Assembly: GCA_022701845.1 (NCBI GenBank)
Contig: JAKONS010000518.1
Span: forward strand, 1-11,448
Length of the DNA stretch: 11,448 nt
Reading direction: 5' to 3'
Source of the DNA: Burkholderiaceae bacterium
GTDB taxonomy: Bacteria > Pseudomonadota > Gammaproteobacteria > Burkholderiales > Burkholderiaceae
Positions 1-6,319 of the stretch are shown here, in pieces. A program made the translations under genes and the position numbers. Each line of letters begins with the position of its first letter. Within the stretch, counting starts at the first letter, position 1. Under the pieces are notes generated by a model. That model made no database searches, was not told the DNA's origin, and saw nothing but the letters and a program-made list of their open reading frames with translations.

Positions 1-1
1 C

Positions 2-2698
2 CGCTGGGTGGTGCACCGCATGCCCGAGCATGTGCGCACCGTCTGCCTGGAGTTCTTCGGCAACGCCAAGGACGCGGTGCCCAGCATCGTCGAGATCAAG
101 GATTTCATGTTCGCCGAGCAGAAGCGCTCGGGCGTGCTGCTGGCGGGGCTGGAGCACCTGGACGACCGCTACCTGAAGGCGGTGGGCTACGCCACCAAGA
201 GCAAGCACCACGGCGGCCTGCCGAAGATGGTGCTGTTCGGCGACATCGTCGGCGACAACCCCGACGACGTGGCCCGCGCGACTTCCGAGGTGGTGCGCAT
301 CGCCAACTCGCGCAGCGGCGAGGGCTTCATCGCCATCAGCGCCGAGGCGCGCAAGAAGTTCTGGCTCGACCGCAAGCGCACCGCGGCCATCAGCCGCCAC
401 ACCAACGCCTTCAAGATCAACGAAGACGTGGTGATCCCGCTGCCGCGCATGGCCGAATACACCGACGGCATCGAGCGCATCAACATCGAGCTGTCGCTGC
501 GCAACAAGCTGGCGCTGGCCGACGCGCTGGAGGACTTCTTCGCCAACGGCAACCTGCCGCTCGGCAAGAGCGACGAATCCGGCGACGTCCCGTCGGCCGA
601 GCTGCTGGAAGGCCGGGTGGCGCAGGCGCTGGCCCTGGTGCGCGAGGTGCGGGCCGGCTGGCAGGGCTGGCTCGACGATGTCGAGGCGCTGTTCCCGCAG
701 CTGCAGAACCACACCCTGCGCGCCAGCTGGCGCACCCAGATCCGTGCACCGCTGCAGCAGATATTCACCGGCGCGGCCTTCGTGCCGCTGCTCGACGAGG
801 TCACCGCCATCCACCAGCGGGTGCTCAAGGGCCGGGTCTGGGTGGCGCTGCACATGCATGCCGGCGACGGCAATGTGCACACCAACCTGCCGGTCAACAG
901 CGACGACTACGCGATGCTGCAGACCGCCCACGGCGCGGTCGACCGCATCATGGTGCTGGCGCGCAGCCTCGACGGGGTGATCTCGGGCGAGCACGGCATC
1001 GGCATCACCAAGCTGGAATATCTGACCGACGCCGAGCTGCGCCCGTTCGCCGACTACAAGCGCCGGGTCGACCCGGAGGGCCGCTTCAACAAGGGCAAGC
1101 TGCTGCGCGCATCGCTCGGCCAGGCGCAGATCGACGAGGGCATGGCGCAGGCCGACCGCAGCGGCAACTTCAGCCTGCTGGCCGACCTGAGCAACGCCTA
1201 CACGCCGAGCTTCGGCCTGATGGGCCACGAGTCGCTGATCCTGCAGCAGAGCGACATCGGCGCCATCGCCACCAGCGTGAAGGACTGCCTGCGCTGCGGC
1301 AAGTGCAAGCCGGTGTGCGCCACCCATGTGCCGCGTGCCAACCTGCTGTATTCGCCCCGCAACAAGATCCTCGCCACCTCGCTGCTGGTGGAGGCCTTCC
1401 TGTACGAGGAGCAGACCCGCCGCGGCGTCAGCATCAAGCACTGGCAGGAGTTCGAGGACGTGGCCGACCACTGCACCGTGTGCCACAAGTGCGTCACGCC
1501 GTGCCCGGTCAACATCGACTTCGGCGACGTCTCGATGAACATGCGCAACCTGCTGCGCAAGATGGGCCAGAAGAGTTTCCGGCCCGGCAACGCGGCGGCG
1601 ATGCTGTTCCTCAACGCCACCAACCCGGAGACCATCAAGCTGGTGCGCGGCGCCATGGTGGGCGTGGGCTTCAAGGCCCAGCGCATGGCCAACAACCTGC
1701 TGCGCGGCTTCGCCCATGTGCAGGTGAAGCGGCCGCCGGCGACGGTCGGCACCGCGCCGATCCGCGAGCAGATCGTGCACTTCATCAACAAGAAGATGCC
1801 GGGCAACCTGCCGAAGAAGACCGCGCGGGCGCTGCTCGACATCGAGGACCGCGACTACGTGCCGATCATCCGCAACCCGAAGGCGACCACCGCCGAATCG
1901 GAGGCGGTGTTCTATTTTCCCGGCTGCGGCTCGGAGCGGCTGTTCAGCCAGGTCGGCCTGGCCACCCAGGCGATGCTCTGGCATGCCGGCGTGCAGACGG
2001 TGCTGCCGCCGGGCTATCTGTGCTGCGGCTATCCGCAGAAGGGCAGCGGCCAGTTCGACGCGGCCGACAAGATCATCACCGACAACCGGGTGCTGTTCCA
2101 CCGCGTGGCCAACACGCTGAACTACCTCGACATCAAGACGGTGGTGGTGAGCTGCGGCACCTGCTACGACCAGCTGCAGGGCTACCAGTTCGAGAAGATC
2201 TTCCCCGGCTGCCGCATCATCGACATCCACGAATACCTGCTCGAAAAAGGCATCACGCTGGAGGCGGGCGGCGCCTACCTGTACCACGACCCCTGCCATA
2301 CGCCGATGAAGCTGCAGGACCCGATGAAGACGGTGAAGGCGCTGGTCGGCGACAACGTACTGAAGAACGAGCGCTGCTGCGGCGAATCCGGCACCTTCGG
2401 CGTGACCCGGCCCGACATCGCCACCCAGGTGCGCTTCCGCAAGGCCGAGGAACTGCAGAAGGGCGAGGCCGACCTGAAGGCGCGCGCCGGCCTGCCGGCC
2501 GATGCCGACGTGAAGATCCTCACCAGCTGTCCCAGCTGCCTGCAGGGCCTCAACCGCTACCGCGCGGACCTGAGCAACGGCCTGCTGGAAGCCGACTACA
2601 TCGTGGTCGAGATGGCGCGCAAGATCCTCGGCGACGACTGGATGCAGACCTATGTGGCCGAGGCCAACCGGGGCGGCATCGAGCGCGTCCTGGTCTGA
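2..2698 (+). CDS. Fused FAD-linked oxidase / 4Fe-4S / double CCG-domain oxidoreductase (DUF3683-type), 5' partial
   Basis: The reading frame is open from the left edge, so the true start and N-terminal part (probably several hundred residues, including the FAD-binding PP-loop domain) are missing. Counting the GTG at 8 as residue 1, the visible order is as follows. A FAD-linked oxidase C-terminal domain carries HMHAGDGNVH (from about 282), GEHGIG (about 327) and DPEGRFNKG. A two-cluster ferredoxin domain has CxxCxxCxxxC at 427 and again at 489, the second followed by Pro. Two CCG cysteine-rich domains follow: C640 / CCG 672 / CGTC 716, and C763 / CCG 790 / CPSC 841. This is the architecture of D-lactate, glycolate and D-2-hydroxyglutarate (YdiJ-like) dehydrogenases: FAD oxidises a 2-hydroxy acid and electrons pass through Fe-S centres towards quinone. 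The substrate cannot be read from the sequence. Assigning it to the long DUF3683 fusion family is from memory of similar betaproteobacterial proteins. All key cysteines are intact. Confidence 0.88.
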   Translation, partial: RWVVHRMPEHVRTVCLEFFGNAKDAVPSIVEIKDFMFAEQKRSGVLLAGLEHLDDRYLKAVGYATKSKHHGGLPKMVLFGDIVGDNPDDVARATSEVVRIANSRSGEGFIAISAEARKKFWLDRKRTAAISRHTNAFKINEDVVIPLPRMAEYTDGIERINIELSLRNKLALADALEDFFANGNLPLGKSDESGDVPSAELLEGRVAQALALVREVRAGWQGWLDDVEALFPQLQNHTLRASWRTQIRAPLQQIFTGAAFVPLLDEVTAIHQRVLKGRVWVALHMHAGDGNVHTNLPVNSDDYAMLQTAHGAVDRIMVLARSLDGVISGEHGIGITKLEYLTDAELRPFADYKRRVDPEGRFNKGKLLRASLGQAQIDEGMAQADRSGNFSLLADLSNAYTPSFGLMGHESLILQQSDIGAIATSVKDCLRCGKCKPVCATHVPRANLLYSPRNKILATSLLVEAFLYEEQTRRGVSIKHWQEFEDVADHCTVCHKCVTPCPVNIDFGDVSMNMRNLLRKMGQKSFRPGNAAAMLFLNATNPETIKLVRGAMVGVGFKAQRMANNLLRGFAHVQVKRPPATVGTAPIREQIVHFINKKMPGNLPKKTARALLDIEDRDYVPIIRNPKATTAESEAVFYFPGCGSERLFSQVGLATQAMLWHAGVQTVLPPGYLCCGYPQKGSGQFDAADKIITDNRVLFHRVANTLNYLDIKTVVVSCGTCYDQLQGYQFEKIFPGCRIIDIHEYLLEKGITLEAGGAYLYHDPCHTPMKLQDPMKTVKALVGDNVLKNERCCGESGTFGVTRPDIATQVRFRKAEELQKGEADLKARAGLPADADVKILTSCPSCLQGLNRYRADLSNGLLEADYIVVEMARKILGDDWMQTYVAEANRGGIERVLV

Positions 2699-2732
2699 CC
2701 CCGGGCTGCGCACCGGCTGTTTTCGCCCACCT

Positions 2733-2750
2733 CCGCCCCGCGGGGGGCGG
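2733..2750 (+). other. GC hairpin after the oxidoreductase gene
   Basis: The 7-base arms ccgcccc (2733-2739) and ggggcgg (2744-2750) are perfectly complementary around a 4-base loop. They lie 35 bases after the oxidoreductase stop. No real T-tract follows, only ctttct about 11 bases later, so it is at best a weak or Rho-assisted terminator. GC-rich intergenic DNA often forms such stems by chance. The rest of the 84-base gap shows no convincing promoter. Confidence 0.3.
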
Positions 2751-2782
2751 CGCGCGGCGGCCTTTCTGAAAGATCCGTTTCC

Positions 2783-3265
2783 ATGAATCCTGTCGATATC
2801 AAGAAAGCGCCGGCCTGCCCGCTGTGCGAGGGCGACGGCGGCGTGCCGGTGTGGAAGGGTTCGCGCTTCCGGCTGATCCGCACCGACGAGGCGCCGGGCT
2901 TCCCGGTGTTCTATCGCGTGGTCTGGACCGACCACGTGCCCGAGTTCTCCGACCTGTCGGACGACGACCGGACCCTGTGCATGGACGCCGTCGCGCTGTG
3001 CGAGCGGGTGCTGCGCAGCGAGCTGCGGCCGGAGAAGATCAACCTGGCCGCGCTCGGCAACATGGTGCCGCACCTGCACTGGCATGTGGTCGCGCGTTTC
3101 GAGGACGACAGCCATTTCCCGGCGCCGCTGTGGGCGCCGCCCCGACGCGAACGCGACACCGCCCACGAAGCCGCGCTGGTGCGCCGGCTGCCGGCGGTCG
3201 ACGCGGCGCTGGCCACCCGGTTCGGCGCTGCGTTCGGATCCACCCCATCGCCGCTGCAGCCATGA
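2783..3265 (+). CDS. HIT family protein (histidine triad hydrolase)
   Basis: A 160-residue cytoplasmic protein with the histidine triad motif HLHWHVV (residues 97-103), the catalytic signature of HIT nucleotide hydrolases/transferases. Family members hydrolyse dinucleoside polyphosphates or nucleoside phosphoramidates; the actual substrate here is unknown. An N-terminal CPLC (C12, C15) resembles the zinc-binding cysteine pair of some HIT proteins. The region between, with FRLIRTDE and PEFSDLSDDDR, fits the usual HIT fold, and the length is normal for this subgroup. The ATG at 2783 has a weak purine-rich GAAAGA at 2768-2773. The gene overlaps the next one by ATGA (3262-3265), which implies translational coupling with the DUF971 gene. 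Family assignment is secure; function is not. Confidence 0.9.
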   Translation: MNPVDIKKAPACPLCEGDGGVPVWKGSRFRLIRTDEAPGFPVFYRVVWTDHVPEFSDLSDDDRTLCMDAVALCERVLRSELRPEKINLAALGNMVPHLHWHVVARFEDDSHFPAPLWAPPRRERDTAHEAALVRRLPAVDAALATRFGAAFGSTPSPLQP

Positions 3266-3675
3266 AGACACCGACCGCCATCACCCTGCACGCCCGCTCG
3301 CGGGTGCTGGAGATTTCCTTCGCCGACGGTGCCTCCTACCGTCTGCCGTTCGAGCTGCTGCGGGTGTTCTCGCCCTCGGCCGAAGTGCAGGGCCACGGCC
3401 CGGGGCAGGAGACGCTGCAGACCGGCAAGCGCGACGTGGCCATCGTGTCGCTGGAGCCGGTCGGGCACTACGCGGTCAAGCCGACGTTTTCCGACGGCCA
3501 CGATACCGGCCTGTTCACCTGGGACTACCTGCACGAGCTCGGCGCGGGGCAGGCGGAATTCTGGGCGCGCTACGAGCAGCGGCTGGCCGAAGCCGGCATG
3601 GACCGCGACGCGCCGATGCCGGCGAAGCGCGGCGCGGGCGGCAGCGGCGGTGCGGGTGGCGCGTGCAGCGCCTGA
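3262..3675 (+). CDS. DUF971 (gamma-butyrobetaine hydroxylase N-terminal-like) protein
   Basis: A 137-residue protein whose first ~115 residues form a DUF971 / GBBH-like N-terminal domain: LEISFADGASYRLPFELLRVFSPSAEVQGHG, a basic IVSLEPVGHYAVKPTFSDGHDTGLFTWDYL core, then a helix with EFWARYEQRL. The domain occurs alone, fused to Mrp/ApbC-type ATPases, or at the N-terminus of gamma-butyrobetaine hydroxylase; its stand-alone role is not established. The zinc-binding cysteines of the eukaryotic enzyme are absent, and the only cysteine is near the C-terminus. The last ~20 residues are a Gly/Ala-rich low-complexity tail. The ATG overlaps the HIT stop. Its position just before ubiE suggests, but does not prove, a link to ubiquinone or Fe-S metabolism. 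Confidence 0.85.
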   Translation: MKTPTAITLHARSRVLEISFADGASYRLPFELLRVFSPSAEVQGHGPGQETLQTGKRDVAIVSLEPVGHYAVKPTFSDGHDTGLFTWDYLHELGAGQAEFWARYEQRLAEAGMDRDAPMPAKRGAGGSGGAGGACSA

Positions 3676-3757
3676 CGGCCCCCGCTGCGGGCGGCATTCC
3701 CGTTGCCCTTCCCGGGGTATGTGCCGCGAAGCGGCCGGCGTCGCCTAGCATGGCTGC

Positions 3758-4489
3758 ATGAGCAGTACCCATTTCGGATTCCAGACGGTCGAAGAGACCG
3801 AGAAAGCCCGCCGCGTGCGTGGCGTCTTCGACGCGGTCGCCCCCAAGTACGACGTCATGAACGACCTGATGTCGGGCGGCCTGCACCGCGCGTGGAAGGC
3901 CTACACCGTGCTGGTGGCCGACGTGAAGCAGGGCCATAAGGTGCTCGACATCGCCGGCGGCACCGGCGACATGGCGCTGGCCTTCTCGAAGAAGGTGGGC
4001 GTCACCGGCGAGGTGGTGCACACCGACATCAACGCCGCCATGCTGTCCACCGGCCGCGACCGCCTGCTCGACGCCGGCGTGGCGCTGCCCACCGCGGTGT
4101 GCGACGCCGAACAGCTGCCGTTCGGCGACGCTTCCTTCGACCGCGTCTGCGTGGCCTTCGGCCTGCGCAACATGACCCACAAGGACAAGGCTCTGGCCGA
4201 GATGTGCCGTGTGCTCAAGCCCGGCGGCAAGCTGCTGGTGCTGGAGTTCTCGCAGGTCGCGCAACCGCTGCGCAAGGCCTACGACTGGTACTCCTTCAAC
4301 ATCCTCCCCCGGCTGGGCAAGCTGGTGGCCGGCGACGACGCCAGCTACCGCTACCTGGCCGAATCCATCCGCATGCATCCGCCGCAAGAAGAACTCAAGG
4401 CGCTCATGCGCAATAGCGGCTTTGGCCATGTGGACTACCACAACATGACTGGCGGCATCGCTGCCCTGCATGTTGGAATCAAGTGTTGA
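3758..4489 (+). CDS. ubiE: UbiE: demethylmenaquinone / 2-polyprenyl-6-methoxy-1,4-benzoquinol C-methyltransferase
   Basis: A 243-residue class I SAM-dependent methyltransferase of ubiquinone (and, where present, menaquinone) biosynthesis; it adds the ring C-methyl group. Both UbiE family signatures are visible: [16 protein letters not shown] (residues 31-46) and [15 protein letters not shown] (151-165). The SAM-binding loop is [12 protein letters not shown] (62-73) with the acidic residue of motif II at D90, and [12 protein letters not shown] (135-146) is also typical. The length matches the family. The ATG at 3758 gives the canonical N-terminus (THFGFQTV, then a [10 protein letters not shown] stretch), but no Shine-Dalgarno sequence precedes it. 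A TAGCAT lies at 3746-3751, so a very short leader is conceivable. The DUF971 gene ends 82 bases upstream; the Tim44-like gene starts 53 bases downstream with no terminator between, so those two are probably co-transcribed. Confidence 0.97.
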   Translation: MSSTHFGFQTVEETEKARRVRGVFDAVAPKYDVMNDLMSGGLHRAWKAYTVLVADVKQGHKVLDIAGGTGDMALAFSKKVGVTGEVVHTDINAAMLSTGRDRLLDAGVALPTAVCDAEQLPFGDASFDRVCVAFGLRNMTHKDKALAEMCRVLKPGGKLLVLEFSQVAQPLRKAYDWYSFNILPRLGKLVAGDDASYRYLAESIRMHPPQEELKALMRNSGFGHVDYHNMTGGIAALHVGIKC

Positions 4490-4528
4490 AAAGCGCCCCT
4501 GGCGCCTCCACTTGCCACCCTAGAAGAA

Positions 4529-4535
4529 AAGGAAG
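4529..4535 (+). promoter_or_regulatory. Ribosome binding site for the Tim44-like gene
   Basis: AAGGAAG lies 7 bases before the ATG at 4543. It is the clearest Shine-Dalgarno sequence in the window. It decides the start in favour of 4543 (or the adjacent ATG at 4546) over a GTG at 4483 that would overlap the end of ubiE and place a non-hydrophobic extension before the signal peptide. Confidence 0.7.
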
Positions 4536-4542
4536 ATCCGAG

Positions 4543-5592
4543 ATGATGAAACTGTTGTCAGCGCTGCTGGTCGGCGCCATGCTATTCGGCAGCCTCGACG
4601 CCGAGGCCGCGCGCCGGTTCGGCGGCGGCGGTTCGATGGGTCGCCAGTCCAGCAACGTCACGCAGCGCCAGGCGGCGCCGCCGGCCGCGCCCGCCCAGGC
4701 ACCCCAGAACGTCAACAACGCAGCCGCCGCGCGTCCGGGCGCGCCCGCCGCAGCACCGGCCGCTGCCGCACCGCGCAGCCGCTGGGGCGGCATGCTGGGT
4801 GGCCTGGCCGCCGGTCTCGGCCTGGCCTGGCTGGCGCATTCGCTCGGCATGGGTGGTGCGTTCGGCCAGATGCTGATGTTCCTGCTGCTGGCCGCAGCGG
4901 TGGTGATGGTCATCGGTTTCTTCATGCGGCGTCGCAATCAGGCCGCCAACGGCAACGCGGCCGGCAACGGCGGTTATGCCTTCCAGGGCGCCGGCGCCAC
5001 CCCGCGTTCGGCCGAAACCCCGGCGCAGTACAACCCCGCCAAGGTGGGCAACGATGCATCGGCCCGTCCGTGGGAATCGGCTCCTGCCGCGTTCGACACC
5101 CGCGCTGCCAGCACCAGTGCCGCGGGCGGCGGTGTGGTGATCGGCTCGTCGCTGGGCGGTGCCGCCCAGGCGTCGTCCACGCTCACCGGCACGCAGAGCT
5201 GGGGCGTCCCGGCCGATTTCGACGCCGACGGTTTCCTCACCGCAGCCAAGCGCAACTTCGTGCTGCTGCAGGATGCCTGGGACCGTTCCGACATCGCCAC
5301 CCTGCGCACCATGATGACCGACAACATGGTCGAAGAGATCCGCGCGCAGCTCACCGAGCGCGAAGCGCAGTCGGGCGGCAAGCCCAACAAGACCGAGGTG
5401 GTCATGCTCGAATCGACGCTGCTGGGCATCGAGGACGCCGGCGACGACTACCTGGCCAGCGTCGAGTTCTCCGGTGTCATCAAGGAAGACCCGTCCGCCG
5501 GCCCGAGCCCGTTCCGCGAAGTGTGGAACATGGCCAAGCCGAAGGACGGCCGCAGCGGCTGGCTGGTGGCTGGCGTGCAGGCACTGCAGTAA
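4543..5592 (+). CDS. Tim44-like domain protein with signal peptide and membrane segments
   Basis: A 349-residue protein. Residues 1-22 form a signal-peptide-like stretch (MMK, hydrophobic core, AEA|AR cleavage candidate). A Gly-rich RRFGGGGSMGRQ follows (24-35), then an Ala/Pro low-complexity linker (about 44-78). Two hydrophobic segments come next (about 84-101 and 109-127), stopped by MRRRN. A second low-complexity linker (to about 215) leads to a C-terminal Tim44-like / NTF2-fold domain (about 220-349) with DFDADGFLTAAKRNFVLLQDAWDRSD. In mitochondria Tim44 tethers the import motor to the membrane; bacterial Tim44-like proteins have no settled function. The position between ubiE and ubiJ-ubiB suggests a role at the membrane near quinone biosynthesis, which is inference. 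A good Shine-Dalgarno supports the start. A long hairpin and a terminator follow the stop. Confidence 0.88.
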   Translation: MMKLLSALLVGAMLFGSLDAEAARRFGGGGSMGRQSSNVTQRQAAPPAAPAQAPQNVNNAAAARPGAPAAAPAAAAPRSRWGGMLGGLAAGLGLAWLAHSLGMGGAFGQMLMFLLLAAAVVMVIGFFMRRRNQAANGNAAGNGGYAFQGAGATPRSAETPAQYNPAKVGNDASARPWESAPAAFDTRAASTSAAGGGVVIGSSLGGAAQASSTLTGTQSWGVPADFDADGFLTAAKRNFVLLQDAWDRSDIATLRTMMTDNMVEEIRAQLTEREAQSGGKPNKTEVVMLESTLLGIEDAGDDYLASVEFSGVIKEDPSAGPSPFREVWNMAKPKDGRSGWLVAGVQALQ

Positions 5593-5613
5593 CCGCCGCC
5601 TCCGGCTCCTTCC

Positions 5614-5661
5614 GGAAAGCGCAGGCGGACGAGCCGACAGGCCCGTTCCGTCGCGCTTTCC
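5614..5661 (+). other. Long imperfect stem-loop in the 3' UTR of the Tim44-like gene
   Basis: Arms ggaaagcgc (5614-5622) and gcgctttcc (5653-5661) pair perfectly. After a bulged A5623 the stem continues for six pairs (5624-5629 with 5647-5652, one of them G-U). After a bulged U5646 there are two more pairs (C5630-G5645, G5631-C5644), then an A-C mismatch, then gcc/ggc closing a GACA tetraloop (5636-5639). That is about 20 pairs in 48 bases, including an AAA/TTT stretch that GC bias alone does not explain. A competing small hairpin, tccgg (5601-5605) with ccgga (5612-5616), is mutually exclusive with its base. A terminator hairpin begins 11 bases downstream. The element may be an RNA stability or processing structure, or part of a 3'-UTR-derived small RNA. 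No folding program was run. Confidence 0.55.
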
Positions 5662-5672
5662 CCAGGTCCGAC

Positions 5673-5702
5673 AGCCGTTCTCCCGTAGAACGGCTTTTTT
5701 TT
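5673..5702 (+). terminator. Intrinsic terminator after the Tim44-like gene
   Basis: The stem agccgttct (5673-5681) pairs with agaacggct (5687-5695) around the 5-base loop cccgt. It is followed at once by an uninterrupted T-tract to 5702; A5673 can pair with the first T. This is a textbook Rho-independent terminator. It ends the transcript coming from ubiE and the Tim44-like gene, 30 bases before the ubiJ start. Confidence 0.92.
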
Positions 5703-5718
5703 GCCCGAGTGACCACGC

Positions 5719-5724
5719 GATAAT
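5719..5724 (+). promoter_or_regulatory. Possible -10 element just before ubiJ
   Basis: GATAAT matches five of six bases of TATAAT and ends 7 bases before the ubiJ ATG at 5732, so transcription from it would start at or next to the start codon. No good -35 is seen: at 16-17 bases spacing there are only T's of the terminator tract, and TTGCCC at 5701-5706 is too close. The idea rests on the upstream terminator, the lack of a Shine-Dalgarno sequence and this hexamer alone. Confidence 0.35.
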
Positions 5725-5731
5725 CCTTTTC

Positions 5732-6313
5732 ATGGATAAACCAAAGTCTCCGTTTTCCTTTCTCGACGGCGTCCTCGACAGGCTCGGCAGCGTGCAGCCG
5801 CCGCGCTGGATGCAGGACGAAGCCCAGCACCGCCTGGTGCTGCTGCTGAACCATGTGCTGCAGCAGGAGCCCGAGGCGATGGCCCGCCTGGCCCGGCAGA
5901 AGTCGCGGGTGGCGCTGCTGCAGTGGCGCCGCTTCACCCTGCGGCTGCAGGCCACGCCGGCCGGTCTGCTCGACATCGCGCCCGACGGCCTGGTGCCCGA
6001 CCTGACGCTCACCATCACCGAAGAAAACCCGCTCTCGCTGGCCCAGGCCGCGTTGCGCGGCGACAAGCCGGCGGTGCGCATCGAGGGCGACGTGCAGTTC
6101 GCAGCCGAGATCAACTGGCTGGTCGACCATGTGCGCTGGGATCTCGAGGAAGACCTGGCCCGCCTCGTCGGCGACACGCCCGCCCACTACATCGGCGCGG
6201 TCGCGCGCCGCGTGTCCGAGGCGCTGCGCGGTTTCGTCGCGCGACGCGGCGCGGCCGATACCGCATCCACCGCCGCTGCCGCGCCGATGCCCGGCGACCG
6301 CTCCACTCCCTAG
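5732..6313 (+). CDS. ubiJ: UbiJ: SCP2-domain ubiquinone biosynthesis accessory factor
   Basis: A 193-residue protein, close to the ~200 residues of Escherichia coli UbiJ (YigP). An N-terminal SCP2-like lipid-binding domain spans about residues 30-130 (LLLNHVLQQEPEAMARLARQ, then LRLQATPAGLLDI, PDLTLTITEENP and VRIEGDVQFAAEINWL). It is followed by the diagnostic VRWDLEEDLARLVGDTPAHYIG (134-155) and a helical, Ala-rich tail. UbiJ does not catalyse a step. In E. coli it binds isoprenoid intermediates and helps assemble the Ubi enzyme complex with UbiK and the hydroxylases. The ATG at 5732 gives the family N-terminus but has no Shine-Dalgarno. A terminator lies immediately upstream, so ubiJ probably has its own promoter or depends on read-through. 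ubiB starts six bases after the stop. Confidence 0.9.
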   Translation: MDKPKSPFSFLDGVLDRLGSVQPPRWMQDEAQHRLVLLLNHVLQQEPEAMARLARQKSRVALLQWRRFTLRLQATPAGLLDIAPDGLVPDLTLTITEENPLSLAQAALRGDKPAVRIEGDVQFAAEINWLVDHVRWDLEEDLARLVGDTPAHYIGAVARRVSEALRGFVARRGAADTASTAAAAPMPGDRSTP

Positions 6314-6319
6314 GCCTTC

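Noticed and set aside
1303..2769. A 488-codon plus-strand frame overlapping the oxidoreductase gene
   Set aside because: The other frame carries all the Fe-S and CCG motifs. This one is an Arg/Pro/Ala-rich frame shadow.
3677..3757. Possible terminator or promoter pair between DUF971 and ubiE (cccg/cggg hairpin; TTGCCC at 3703-3708)
   Set aside because: The stem is four pairs with no T-run, and TTGCCC has no -10 at usable spacing.
4493..4505. Hairpin gcgcc/ggcgc between ubiE and the Tim44-like gene
   Set aside because: Only five pairs, with no T-tract. It is unlikely to terminate transcription and is expected by chance at this GC content.
4483..4542. Longer version of the Tim44-like protein starting at GTG 4483
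   Set aside because: It overlaps the ubiE stop region, puts a polar extension before the signal peptide, and ignores the good Shine-Dalgarno at 4529-4535.
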